Origin: Flavobacteriaceae bacterium
Lineage (GTDB): Bacteria; Bacteroidota; Bacteroidia; Flavobacteriales; Flavobacteriaceae
DNA: 57,353 bases
Direction: 5' to 3'
Assembly (NCBI GenBank): GCA_002862705.1
Contig: PKDU01000047.1
Coordinates: 1-57,353, forward strand
In this document: one piece after another, positions 1 to 8,628 of the stretch
Position numbering within the stretch: the first letter of the stretch is position 1
Layout: each line of letters begins with the position of its first letter
Made by a program: the position numbers and the translations under genes
The notes under the pieces: generated by a model
Told to the model about the DNA's origin: nothing
The model's input: only the letters and a program-made list of their open reading frames with translations
The model's database searches: none

Positions 1-366
1 AAAACAATTGGGATAAATGAGGTGTCTGGAGAGGTTTATTTCGGAACACTTAACGGCATGGTTTCGTTTCAAGGGGATGCTTATGCAGAATCTGAAAGCT
101 TGTCTGACGCAAATGTTTTCCCAAACCCAGTGCGACCTAACTTTTTAGGGAATGTTGTTATTCGGGGGCTGCAACAAAAAACGAGGGTAAAAATAACAGA
201 TATCGCCGGCAACTTGGTTTATGACACCACGAGTCAAGGCGGTAGCATTAGTTGGAACCTGCGCTCCTTTTCAGGCGCCCGCGTTCGTAGCGGTGTATAC
301 CTTATTTTTATAACCTCCAAGGACGGACTTGACAGCGCTGTTAAAAAGCTTATGGTTATTAATTAA
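1..366 (+). CDS. PorZ-like type IX secretion protein, C-terminal end (5' truncated)
   Basis: The reading frame is open from the first base and ends at TAA 364-366, leaving 121 residues of a longer protein. The piece starts with a beta-propeller-like ending (GTLNGMVSFQGD). From about residue 40 it continues into a C-terminal domain with the NVFPNPV start motif and a closing GVYLIFITS...KKLMVIN strand, which is the pattern of T9SS type A sorting domains. In flavobacteria the gene just before recO commonly encodes the two-component-propeller protein PorZ, a surface part of the attachment complex that processes T9SS cargo. That identification rests on the domain ending and on the neighbouring recO; the propeller itself lies outside the window. 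Its stop codon overlaps the recO start by one base (TAATG), so the two are probably co-transcribed. Confidence 0.7.
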   Translation, partial: KTIGINEVSGEVYFGTLNGMVSFQGDAYAESESLSDANVFPNPVRPNFLGNVVIRGLQQKTRVKITDIAGNLVYDTTSQGGSISWNLRSFSGARVRSGVYLIFITSKDGLDSAVKKLMVIN

Positions 367-1091
367 TGGAAGGCTTGACAAACGCAATTGTATTACATGC
401 CACAAAGTATGGAGAAACCAGCGTCATGCTTCATTGCTACACGGAACGCTCTGGCTTGCAATCTTTTGTGGTCAAAGGAGCACGTTCAAAAAAGAAAAAC
501 AAATCCCTTTCAATGGGTATGTTCCAGCCGTTGACACAGCTTGAATTATTGTCTAGCACCCCAAAAAGCACACGACTTCCCATCTTGAAATCGGCCAAAA
601 TCATACACCCTTACGCTACAATTCCAACCGACGTTGTCAAGTCTAGTATTTGTATTTTTCTAGCCGAAGTCTTCCGTTCTGTATTAAAAGAAGAGGAAGA
701 AAATCAACCCCTTTATCGTTTTTTAGAACATGCCCTAATATGGATTGACACACGCGCCCAAATTGCCAATGCCCATATGTTTATCCTCATACAACTTACC
801 AAACACCTAGGTTTTTATCCAGACATGACCCATATAGCACAGCCCTATTTTGATCTTGAAAACGGACAGTTTGCCGCTCAAGCACGCAGCAAGGAGTGTG
901 TATCAGGACAGGAAATAGAAATGTTAAAAAGCTATTTAGGTACGAAATTTGATAAGATTGATAAAATTACGACCAATGCTGACCAAAGAAGACGCTTGTT
1001 GCGTTTGCTTATGCGTTATTATCAACTACATGTGCAGTCCTTTAGACCGCCGAAATCATTAGATGTTTTATATGAGGTTTTTAACGATTAG
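366..1091 (+). CDS. recO: DNA repair protein RecO
   Basis: A 241-residue protein, the usual length for RecO. RecO anneals single strands and, with RecR, loads RecA onto SSB-coated DNA during recombinational gap repair. The N-terminal part, beginning MEGLTNAIVLHATKYGETS and running through VKGARSKKKNKSL to about residue 80, is the OB-fold signature. The helical C-terminal domain carries no Cys4 zinc finger, as is common in Bacteroidota. The ATG overlaps the upstream stop by one base. The 3' end overlaps the start of the following TonB-dependent receptor, so the three genes look translationally coupled. Confidence 0.9.
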   Translation: MEGLTNAIVLHATKYGETSVMLHCYTERSGLQSFVVKGARSKKKNKSLSMGMFQPLTQLELLSSTPKSTRLPILKSAKIIHPYATIPTDVVKSSICIFLAEVFRSVLKEEEENQPLYRFLEHALIWIDTRAQIANAHMFILIQLTKHLGFYPDMTHIAQPYFDLENGQFAAQARSKECVSGQEIEMLKSYLGTKFDKIDKITTNADQRRRLLRLLMRYYQLHVQSFRPPKSLDVLYEVFND

Positions 1092-3525
1092 CGTATCCCT
1101 TTTTAGCTGCTGCTGTGGTTTTGCGCAGCAGGTTTTAGTTAAGGACGCGGTAACGCTTGAAGTGCTTCCTAGTGTTACAATTGTAGATCAGGGCGGTACT
1201 TATTTTGAAACAACAGCCTTTGATGGATCAGTCAAACTCGATGCCTTTGCTGACAATGCCCTTATTTCATTTTCTCACATAGGATACTTACCATACACGC
1301 TGTCCAAAAATCAAATCAAATCTGGTCAAATTATTTGGATGACACCAGACGCTGAGCAGCTGGGTGAAATTGTCTTATCGGTTGCAAGGGCCAGCACCAA
1401 GAAGAAACGCTTGGCCCAACAAATTGGAATTGTTGCCAAAGCTGAGATTGAACAACAAAACCCTGAAAACACGGCCGTTTTATTGCGTAAAATCCCAGGT
1501 GTACGGGTGCAGCAATCCCAGGGCGGTGGCGGGAGCCCCGTCTTACGAGGGTTTGAAGCAAACCGAGTGCTCTTAGTTGTTGATGGCGTCCGGATGAACA
1601 ATGCGATCTTTCGTTCAGGGCACCTCCACAATGCGCTAAGCGTAGATCCTTTGAGTTTAGAGCGGGCAGAAGTTATTTTTGGGCCATCTTCCGTTGGCTA
1701 TGGATCTGATGCCCTAGGCGGAGTTATCCACTTTTATACACGAACCCCACTAATTAATCAAAATAAAAAAACAAGCTTTTCTGGCTCCACTTCCTACGAT
1801 TTTAACCAAAACACAAGCAAACAATCGGCTTTATTTGAATACAGCGCCTCTAAATGGGCCATGCTTCAATACGTTTCTTATGCGCATTTTGGAGACATCG
1901 TTATGGGGAAAAATCGCTCACACGGATACGATAACTGGGGAAAGGTAGCCGCGTATTCAGAAAATACAGCGTCGAACTATACCGCAACCCCAACCCCAAA
2001 TAGCAACCCAAATAAGCAGCGGAACTCTGGGTATGAACAAGTAGACCTTTTACAAAAGTGGGTCTATCACAGCGATACAGGTCTCAAATTCACCCTTAAT
2101 TTGCAAGGATCAAATTCCGGAAATATTCCAAGGTTTGACAAGCTTGCCGAAAAGCAAGATGGGGAGTTGCGCTTTGCGCGGTGGGAATATGGGCCTCAAA
2201 AAAGATGGCTCATTTCTCCTCAAATAAACTTTATTGGATCCCGTCCATGGTTACAGTCCGGAAAAATTATTGCTGCTGTGCAATTTTTAGAAGAGTCTCG
2301 CATCAAAAGAAAATTTAGCAGCCTAGACAGGCATACGCAGCGTGAAAACCTTTCCGTTTACAGCCTTAACGCCGACTTTAAGGCTAGTTTCGCCAAGGGG
2401 TTTGATTGGTCATACGGATTAGAGCTTACGCATAATGAAGTACAATCGACTGCTTTTAGCCAAACGCTTGCCGTTGACGGGAATCAAATAGTTGGTCTAA
2501 CTTCAAAGACCCCAATAGCTACCCGCTACCCAAGTGGCGGAAGTACCTATACGACCTTTGCTGCGTATGTAGATTTTAGGTATGACATCAACCCAAACAG
2601 CACATTTGCATTTGGCGGAAGACACACCTTCACTGACCTAGACGCTTCTTGGACAGAGCAAGCGCTAATTGATGCAAGGTTAGCACACGTCAACCAAAAA
2701 AACGGGGCTTCAAACGTAACCTTAGGATATACCCATCAGCCCAATGCCGATTGGCAGTTGAAGGCACTCATCTCAACAGGCTTTAGATCTCCAAACATTG
2801 ATGATCTAGGAAAAACACGCGAGCACAACGGGGTTTTGACTGTGCCAAACATGAGCCTTAGCCCTGAATATATTGTTAGTGGTGAAGTTGGAATTAAGCG
2901 CAGTTGGAAAGACGGATCTTTTTTTGAACTCAACGGCTATTACGCTAACATTTACGATTATATAGCTCGTGGCACCTATCATATTCACGACGATTCATCC
3001 ACGCTGAAAACGAACACCATTATGTTTTCTGGAGAAGAAGTTAAAATTGTGTCAAATTCCAATCTTGGCCAGGTTCGTATTTATGGATTTAGCACACAAT
3101 TCCAATGGCACATTTCTTCTAAACTGCAATATTCAGGCGCACTGACATTAACAAAAGCTGACGGCAATAATCTAAGCGGAAACCTTCCGTCTATAAGCCC
3201 ATTATTTACCGCCCAAAAGCTTGATTTAACACTCAAAAAAGGAACTTTGGGACTGGAATGGAATTTTGCAAAAGCCAAACATCCAAATACGTACAGCCCT
3301 TGGGGAGAAGACGGTTTGGAAGAAACCCCACTTCTTGCAGACGGCTCCTATGCCGGAACACCCGCTTGGCATCGCGTTGACCTTCAATTTGCCTATCCCA
3401 TCAATACATCTTTTAATTTGTCGGGTGGGGTATTCAACCTTTTTGATACCCATTACAGAGAATTTGCTTCTGGGATTTCTGTACCAGGCAGAAGCCTAAA
3501 GGTAGTTTTACGTTATCAATTGTAA
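1072..3525 (+). CDS. TonB-dependent outer membrane receptor, heme/siderophore type, with CarboxypepD-like N-domain
   Basis: An 817-residue outer-membrane active-transport barrel. I chose the ATG at 1072, not 1063, because MRFLTISVSLFSCCCGFAQ then forms a clean signal peptide. A carboxypeptidase-regulatory-like beta domain follows (about residues 20-95). The plug domain comes next (IGIVAKAEIEQQNPENTAVLL, then RKIPGVRVQQSQGGGGSPVLRG and VLLVVDGVRMNNA). The barrel ends in an aromatic-containing strand (GRSLKVVLRYQL). The GGGGSPVLRGFEANRVL stretch and the SVGYGSDALGGVIHF stretch resemble the hemoglobin/transferrin/hemin receptor branch, so iron or heme uptake is the best guess, but no ligand residues can be read with certainty. 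The start lies inside recO (20-base overlap). Confidence 0.85.
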   Translation: MRFLTISVSLFSCCCGFAQQVLVKDAVTLEVLPSVTIVDQGGTYFETTAFDGSVKLDAFADNALISFSHIGYLPYTLSKNQIKSGQIIWMTPDAEQLGEIVLSVARASTKKKRLAQQIGIVAKAEIEQQNPENTAVLLRKIPGVRVQQSQGGGGSPVLRGFEANRVLLVVDGVRMNNAIFRSGHLHNALSVDPLSLERAEVIFGPSSVGYGSDALGGVIHFYTRTPLINQNKKTSFSGSTSYDFNQNTSKQSALFEYSASKWAMLQYVSYAHFGDIVMGKNRSHGYDNWGKVAAYSENTASNYTATPTPNSNPNKQRNSGYEQVDLLQKWVYHSDTGLKFTLNLQGSNSGNIPRFDKLAEKQDGELRFARWEYGPQKRWLISPQINFIGSRPWLQSGKIIAAVQFLEESRIKRKFSSLDRHTQRENLSVYSLNADFKASFAKGFDWSYGLELTHNEVQSTAFSQTLAVDGNQIVGLTSKTPIATRYPSGGSTYTTFAAYVDFRYDINPNSTFAFGGRHTFTDLDASWTEQALIDARLAHVNQKNGASNVTLGYTHQPNADWQLKALISTGFRSPNIDDLGKTREHNGVLTVPNMSLSPEYIVSGEVGIKRSWKDGSFFELNGYYANIYDYIARGTYHIHDDSSTLKTNTIMFSGEEVKIVSNSNLGQVRIYGFSTQFQWHISSKLQYSGALTLTKADGNNLSGNLPSISPLFTAQKLDLTLKKGTLGLEWNFAKAKHPNTYSPWGEDGLEETPLLADGSYAGTPAWHRVDLQFAYPINTSFNLSGGVFNLFDTHYREFASGISVPGRSLKVVLRYQL

Positions 3526-3567
3526 TTACTAGAAAGCTGTAAAGCATCATTTTTGCCCTAAAATGGT

Positions 3568-3575
3568 TACTTTCG
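3568..3575 (+). promoter_or_regulatory. Probable -7 box of the ileS operon (TACTTTCG)
   Basis: TACTTTCG matches the Bacteroidota -7 consensus TAnnTTTG at all but one fixed position. It lies in the 74-base gap between the receptor stop and ileS. No TTTG -33 element stands at the ideal 19-21 base distance. Confidence 0.4.
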
Positions 3576-3599
3576 CATGCATAATTTGAGCAAGAAATT

Positions 3600-6500
3600 T
3601 TGTTTCCTACCTATTCGCATCTTGATTTGCCCGCAACAGCGGAAGAAATTGCTTCTTTTTGGGAAGAGCACCTAACCTTTGAGGCAAGTGTTTCTACAAG
3701 AGAAGGGCGCCCTCCATTTGTGTTTTATGAAGGCCCACCTTCTGCAAATGGGCTACCTGGGATTCACCACGTTTTGGCACGTGCATTAAAAGACATTTTT
3801 TGCCGCTACAAAACCCAACAAGGGTTCCAAGTCAAGCGAAAAGCAGGCTGGGACACACATGGCTTACCCGTTGAGCTTGGCGTTGAAAAAGAGTTGGGCA
3901 TTACGAAAGAAGACATAGGGAAAACCATCAGTGTTTCTGAATACAACGACGCCTGCCGCGAAGCGGTTATGCGCTACACGGATGTCTGGAACGATCTCAC
4001 CAAAAAAATGGGATATTGGGTAGACATGGAAGATCCGTATATCACCTATACATCAAAATACATGGAATCGGTATGGTGGTTATTGTCAACGCTCTATAAA
4101 AAAGGCCTGATCTACAAGGGCTACACCATTCAGCCGTATTCTCCCATGGCCGGAACAGGACTGTCTTCTCACGAATTAAATCAGCCGGGATGTTACCGAG
4201 ATGTAAGCGATACTTCTGTAACGGCTCAGTTTGAAACCCTTGACGATACGCTCCCAGCGGCCTTGCGAAGCGACACTCCTTTGCACATATTGGCATGGAC
4301 AACGACGCCTTGGACGCTCCCTTCCAACACCGCATTGACGGTAGGCCCGAAAATTAGCTATGCGGTAGTACATACATTTAATCAATATACCTTTGAACCC
4401 ATTCGTGTTTTGCTTGCCGAAAAGCTTATCTCAAAGCAGTTTGGAAAGAAATATGTTCAGGCAGAAAACCAAGCGGCACTCAACGCATATTCTCAAGTAG
4501 ACAAGACCATCCCATTCCTAATTACGCAACAAATCAAAGGAGTAGATTTAGTAGGGATTCGCTACAAACAGTTATGGAACCTGTCACCCTTGCCATATGA
4601 AAATGCACAAGACGCCTTCCGCATTATTACAGGAGATTTTGTAACGACTGAAGACGGCACAGGAATTGTTCACACGGCCCCCACTTTTGGAGCTGACGAT
4701 GCCAAAGTAGCCAAAGAAGCGACACCGCCCATTCCACCACTTTTGATCTTAGATGAAAACGAAAACCCAGTGCCTCTTGTTGACCTTCAAGGAAAATTCA
4801 GAACAGAAGTTGGCTTGGTTGGCGGGAAGTTTATCAAAAACGAATTTTATCCAGAGGGTGAGGCGCCAGAAAAGTCAGTAGACGTGGAGATTGCTATTCG
4901 CCTGAAAGAAGAAAATAAAGCCTTTAAAGTTGAAAAGTACGTGCACAGTTATCCGCACTGCTGGCGTACGGATGCACCGGTGCTTTACTATCCCCTAGAC
5001 TCGTGGTTTATAAAGGTCCAAGGACACAAAGACCGCATGGTGGGATTGAACAAAACCATTCAGTGGAAACCCGCCAAAACAGGCGAAGGCCGTTTTGGGA
5101 ATTGGCTTGCCAATGCCAACGACTGGAACCTTTCACGATCACGCTTTTGGGGCATACCATTGCCCATTTGGCGCACAACTGAAGGAGACGAAACCCGAGT
5201 TATTGGGTCAATTCAAGAGCTTAAAGAAGCCGTTGACGAGGCTGTTGCCGCCGGGCTTATGATTAAAAACCCATTTGAAGGTTTTGCAGGCGACGATATG
5301 TCTGACAGCAATTACGACAAAGTGGATTTACACAAAGACACGGTTGACGACTTGGTCCTACTAAGTGAATCAGGGAAACCCATGTATCGCGAGTCTGACC
5401 TTATCGACGTTTGGTTTGACTCTGGAGCCATGCCTTATGCGCAGTGGCATTACCCTTTTGAAAACAAAGAAAAAGTAGATGGCGGAGGTGCTTTCCCTGC
5501 AGATTATATCGCTGAGGGCGTAGATCAAACACGCGGATGGTTTTATACCTTACATACCATTGCCACATTGGTTTTTGATTCCGTAGCCTACAAAAACGTT
5601 GTCTCTAACGGTTTGGTATTGGACAAAAACGGACAAAAAATGTCCAAGCGTCTTGGCAATGCCGTTGACCCTTTTGAAACCTTAAAAACATATGGCCCTG
5701 ATGCTACGCGTTGGTATATGATTAGCAATGCAAATCCTTGGGATAACCTAAAATTTGATGTTGCAGGAATTGAAGAAGTAAAGCGCAAATTTTTCGGTAC
5801 GCTTTACAACACCTATGCGTTTTTTAGTCTTTATGCCAACATCGACGGATTTAAATTTGAAGAAGCAGCCATTCCACGCCAAGAACGACCAGAAATTGAT
5901 CAGTGGATTTTGTCAGAGTTGCATACGTTAATTCAAAACACAACCAACCATTTTGACGCTTATGAGCCCACAAGGGCATGCCGTGCCATTTCACATTTTG
6001 TCACAGAAGATTTGAGTAACTGGTATGTGCGTTTGTGTCGCCGACGTTTTTGGAAAGGATCATATGAGGCAGATAAAATAGCCGCTTATCAAACGCTTTA
6101 TGAATGCTTGATGAGTGTTGCAAAACTTATGGCACCAGTAGCTCCTTTCTACGCTGACAGGCTTTATCAAGATTTAAACAGCATTATCCAACAAGATACA
6201 GCTTCATCGGTTCACTTGGCTTATTATCCTAAGTCAAATAATGCGTTTATTAATCCAGCATTGGAACAAAAAATGCAACGCGCGCAAAAAATCACTTCGT
6301 TGGTGTTGTCCTTGCGTAAACGCGAAAAAATTAAAGTAAGACAACCCCTTCAGCGTATCATGATCCCTGTTTTAGATGATCTTGAGCGTCAGCAAGTAGC
6401 CGCCATTTCAAGCCTGATAGCATCAGAAGTTAACGTAAAGCAAGTTGAATTGCTCGACGATACGTCGTCTATACTGGTAAAAGAAGTTAAGCCCAACTTT

Positions 6501-7004
6501 AAAACACTGGGCCCAAGGTTTGGCAAAGACATGAAGTTGGTCGCACAAGCCATACAAGCATTGAGCGACACCCAAGTGCAGACACTTGAAAAAGAAGGTG
6601 CATTGAAATTAAACCTCGATGGCAAAGAGATTACCCTTGCAGCTGACGATGTTGTGATCTCGTCAAAAGATGTTTCGGGCTGGCTTGTGGCATCCGAGCA
6701 AGGCGTAACGGTTGCCCTTGACATCCAAATGAACGAATCATTGCGATTGGAAGGCATGGCGCGGGAGCTTGTAAACCGCTTGCAGAACATACGTAAAGAC
6801 CTCGGCTTTGATGTTACGGATACCATATCACTCACGCTACGAGAAAATGATGCTTTGGCAGCTGTTTTAAAACAAAACAAAACGTATATTCAACACGAAA
6901 TTTTAGCAACAAGTATTACCTTAGTAAAAGATGAATTAGAAGCGAGCATTCCAATATCCTTTGATTCATTAGAAACCAATGTTAACATGGTCAAATCGAA
7001 ATAA
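3600..7004 (+). CDS. ileS: Isoleucyl-tRNA synthetase, eukaryote-like (type II) form
   Basis: A 1134-residue class I synthetase that charges tRNA-Ile. The signature motifs are PPSANGLPGIHH (HIGH-type motif, about residues 46-57) and KMSKR (about 680-684), with the CP1 editing domain between them (WTTTPWTLPSNTAL and the later GxDGTGIVHTAP-type segment). The anticodon-binding domain and a long C-terminal extension follow. No C-terminal zinc finger is seen. The length, GIHH and KMSKR are those of the eukaryote-like IleS2 branch, which is known for low mupirocin sensitivity. The open frame starts with TTG at 3600 (or ATT 3597); no in-frame ATG exists upstream. An out-of-frame SKKF that resembles the expected family N-terminus lies just 5' (see findings). 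It is followed by dksA-like and lspA genes in a conserved order. Confidence 0.93.
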   Translation: MFPTYSHLDLPATAEEIASFWEEHLTFEASVSTREGRPPFVFYEGPPSANGLPGIHHVLARALKDIFCRYKTQQGFQVKRKAGWDTHGLPVELGVEKELGITKEDIGKTISVSEYNDACREAVMRYTDVWNDLTKKMGYWVDMEDPYITYTSKYMESVWWLLSTLYKKGLIYKGYTIQPYSPMAGTGLSSHELNQPGCYRDVSDTSVTAQFETLDDTLPAALRSDTPLHILAWTTTPWTLPSNTALTVGPKISYAVVHTFNQYTFEPIRVLLAEKLISKQFGKKYVQAENQAALNAYSQVDKTIPFLITQQIKGVDLVGIRYKQLWNLSPLPYENAQDAFRIITGDFVTTEDGTGIVHTAPTFGADDAKVAKEATPPIPPLLILDENENPVPLVDLQGKFRTEVGLVGGKFIKNEFYPEGEAPEKSVDVEIAIRLKEENKAFKVEKYVHSYPHCWRTDAPVLYYPLDSWFIKVQGHKDRMVGLNKTIQWKPAKTGEGRFGNWLANANDWNLSRSRFWGIPLPIWRTTEGDETRVIGSIQELKEAVDEAVAAGLMIKNPFEGFAGDDMSDSNYDKVDLHKDTVDDLVLLSESGKPMYRESDLIDVWFDSGAMPYAQWHYPFENKEKVDGGGAFPADYIAEGVDQTRGWFYTLHTIATLVFDSVAYKNVVSNGLVLDKNGQKMSKRLGNAVDPFETLKTYGPDATRWYMISNANPWDNLKFDVAGIEEVKRKFFGTLYNTYAFFSLYANIDGFKFEEAAIPRQERPEIDQWILSELHTLIQNTTNHFDAYEPTRACRAISHFVTEDLSNWYVRLCRRRFWKGSYEADKIAAYQTLYECLMSVAKLMAPVAPFYADRLYQDLNSIIQQDTASSVHLAYYPKSNNAFINPALEQKMQRAQKITSLVLSLRKREKIKVRQPLQRIMIPVLDDLERQQVAAISSLIASEVNVKQVELLDDTSSILVKEVKPNFKTLGPRFGKDMKLVAQAIQALSDTQVQTLEKEGALKLNLDGKEITLAADDVVISSKDVSGWLVASEQGVTVALDIQMNESLRLEGMARELVNRLQNIRKDLGFDVTDTISLTLRENDALAAVLKQNKTYIQHEILATSITLVKDELEASIPISFDSLETNVNMVKSK

Positions 7005-7014
7005 TTTAGCAGTT

Positions 7015-7392
7015 ATGGAAAAATCTAATAATTACAGCGACGAAGCGCTACAAGAGTTTAAAAAAATCATCGAAGAAAAAATTGCCAAGGCTCAAAAAGA
7101 CTTGGAACTCATTCGCAGTGCCTATATGAACGACGGCAACAACGGAACAGATGACACGTCTCCCACCTTTAAAGCATTTGAAGAGGGATCAGAAACCATG
7201 TCAAAAGAAGCCAACACACAGCTTGCCATCAGACAAGAAAAGTTTATTAGGGATTTAAAAAACGCCTTAATCCGTATTGAAAACAAGACCTATGGTGTTT
7301 GCCGCGTAACGGGGAAATTGATAAGCCCGGAACGCCTAAAGCTCGTTCCGCACGCAACATTAAGCATTGAGGCTAAAAACATGCAGCGTTAA
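7015..7392 (+). CDS. TraR/DksA family protein with degenerate zinc finger
   Basis: A 125-residue protein: a long coiled-coil N-terminal half (about 1-75, with acidic DDTSPTF near the hairpin tip) followed by a zinc-finger-like C-terminus. DksA-type proteins bind in the RNA polymerase secondary channel and alter transcription, often with ppGpp. Here the finger reads YGVCRVTGKLI...RLKLVPHATLSIEAK: only one of the four usual cysteines remains, so zinc binding is unlikely. This degenerate form is familiar in flavobacteria. ATG 7015 was chosen because the longer reading from 6979 would run into ileS and adds a non-family leader. It lies 10 bases after ileS and 3 bases before lspA, so it is clearly in the same operon. 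Confidence 0.85.
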   Translation: MEKSNNYSDEALQEFKKIIEEKIAKAQKDLELIRSAYMNDGNNGTDDTSPTFKAFEEGSETMSKEANTQLAIRQEKFIRDLKNALIRIENKTYGVCRVTGKLISPERLKLVPHATLSIEAKNMQR

Positions 7393-7395
7393 ACC

Positions 7396-8025
7396 ATGAC
7401 GCTTCGAAAACTTTCTTGGATTGTTTTAGCTATTCTTGCCGCAGATCAAGCCCTAAAAGTCTATATTAAACTCAATTATAGCTTGACCTATTACGGCAAT
7501 GGCCCTATTGTTGATTGGGGTTGGTTCCGATTGCTGTTTGTTGAAAATAAAGGCATGGCTTGGGGCGCTAGCCTCAGTGATTTCCTTCCATTTATTTCGG
7601 AAGACACCGCAAAACTCTTATTGAGTATTTTTAGATTATTGGCTGTAACTGGGATAGGCATTTGGCTCTCGCGCGCTGTTAAAGCAAAAGCACCAAAGTT
7701 GCAATTGATTGCTGTTGGCTTAATTTTTGCCGGGGCTTTGGGCAACATTATTGATTCGGTTTTTTACGGAGTCCTCTTTTCAGAAACAACCTACAACCAA
7801 TTGGCAACGTTTTTACCAGAAGAAGGCGGTTATGCACCGCTTATGTTTGGTCATGTGGTGGACATGTTCCAGTTTCCCATGTTTACATGGACCTGGCCAA
7901 GTTGGTTGCCTATTGTGGGCGGCAATCAATTTACTTTCTTTGAGCCCGTTTTTAATATTGCCGATAGCGCCATCAGTGTTGGTGTTGTATTGTTATTATT
8001 GCAACAGCGAAAGGCAGCAGATTAA
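7396..8025 (+). CDS. lspA: Lipoprotein signal peptidase (signal peptidase II)
   Basis: A 209-residue inner-membrane aspartyl protease that cleaves prolipoproteins before the lipidated cysteine. Four transmembrane segments are visible. Family motifs are FVENKGMAWG (about 48-57), GNIIDS (116-121), GHVVDMF (152-158) and FNIADSAIS (187-195). By family knowledge the catalytic aspartates are D156 and D190. About 30 residues separate GNIIDS from GHVVDM, the longer loop usual in Bacteroidota. It ends 3 bases into the convergent fthC gene. The several lipoproteins in this window (SprE, DUF4292, M23, S9 and SnoaL-like) would be its substrates. Confidence 0.93.
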   Translation: MTLRKLSWIVLAILAADQALKVYIKLNYSLTYYGNGPIVDWGWFRLLFVENKGMAWGASLSDFLPFISEDTAKLLLSIFRLLAVTGIGIWLSRAVKAKAPKLQLIAVGLIFAGALGNIIDSVFYGVLFSETTYNQLATFLPEEGGYAPLMFGHVVDMFQFPMFTWTWPSWLPIVGGNQFTFFEPVFNIADSAISVGVVLLLLQQRKAAD

Positions 8026-8582
8026 AAGCGATATATATTTTTTGGTGTTATTACAATATCTAAAGGCACGTCTGTGGTTTCAACATCTGTTATGTTATCG
8101 ACAGGTTCAAAATAAGACAACCCAACGGTTTTGACCTCTTTGGAACAACGTTCAAGAAACCTATCGTAGTAGCCTTTTCCAAACCCAACACGATGCCCTG
8201 CCGTATCAAAACACAATAGTGGAACCACAACGGTATCGATATTTTCAGGCGATATATAAGCCTCCGATAGCGGCTCTTTGATGCCCCATTCATTTGTGCT
8301 GGTGGGCATGTTTTTGTCCCACATAACAGCTTCCATAACGCCGTTTTTATCTATGACCTTAGGCACACAAACACGGTGATGGTCTGACAATGAAAATAGT
8401 GTATCTGTAGGAAGTTCTTGGTGGTTTTGACTGGACATATAAAGCATAATTAAATTTCCTTCGATTAGTTTATCGGTTCTAATCTGTTCGAAAATTTGAA
8501 TACTGGCCTCTGAAAGCTCTTGGGCGGAAAGCTTGGAACGTTTATTGCGGAAAAGTTGTCGTAAATCACGCTTTTTGGCCAT
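8022..8582 (-). CDS. 5-formyltetrahydrofolate cyclo-ligase
   Basis: A 186-residue enzyme that converts 5-formyl-THF to 5,10-methenyl-THF using ATP. The start at 8582 (MAKKRDLRQLFRNKRSKLS) gives the family-typical basic N-terminus; a longer open reading to 8630 has no family support and would collide with uvrC. The key motif is LLCFDTAGHRVGFGKGYYDRFL, with the glycine-rich phosphate/ATP-binding GFGKGYYD near the C-terminus. The gene is convergent with lspA (4-base overlap) and divergent from uvrC (46-base gap). The family has several symbols in use (ygfA, yqgN, fthC), so I leave the symbol empty. Confidence 0.88.
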   Translation of the reverse strand: MAKKRDLRQLFRNKRSKLSAQELSEASIQIFEQIRTDKLIEGNLIMLYMSSQNHQELPTDTLFSLSDHHRVCVPKVIDKNGVMEAVMWDKNMPTSTNEWGIKEPLSEAYISPENIDTVVVPLLCFDTAGHRVGFGKGYYDRFLERCSKEVKTVGLSYFEPVDNITDVETTDVPLDIVITPKNIYRF

Positions 8583-8585
8583 GCA

Positions 8586-8593
8586 TAAATATA
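8586..8593 (-). promoter_or_regulatory. Possible -7 box of the formyl-THF cyclo-ligase gene (TATATTTA)
   Basis: Read on the minus strand the sequence is TATATTTA, one base off TAnnTTTG. It lies a few bases upstream of the ATG, which would give a very short leader. Confidence 0.3.
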
Positions 8594-8615
8594 CAGGTTT
8601 AGACGCAAGTTTTTG

Positions 8616-8623
8616 TACTTTAG
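8616..8623 (+). promoter_or_regulatory. Possible -7 box of uvrC (TACTTTAG)
   Basis: TACTTTAG is one base off TAnnTTTG. It ends 5 bases before the uvrC ATG and implies an almost leaderless transcript. Its position also argues for starting uvrC at 8629 and not further upstream. Confidence 0.4.
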
Positions 8624-8628
8624 TAACC

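Noticed and set aside
6389..6880. 163-codon minus-strand open frame inside ileS
   Set aside because: It is antisense to a well-conserved synthetase region, is Ser/Thr-rich without domain features, and has no promoter; a shadow of the real gene.
8533..8628. Longer uvrC start (32 extra residues)
   Set aside because: The extension overlaps the divergent gene and the candidate promoter; the family start is at 8629.
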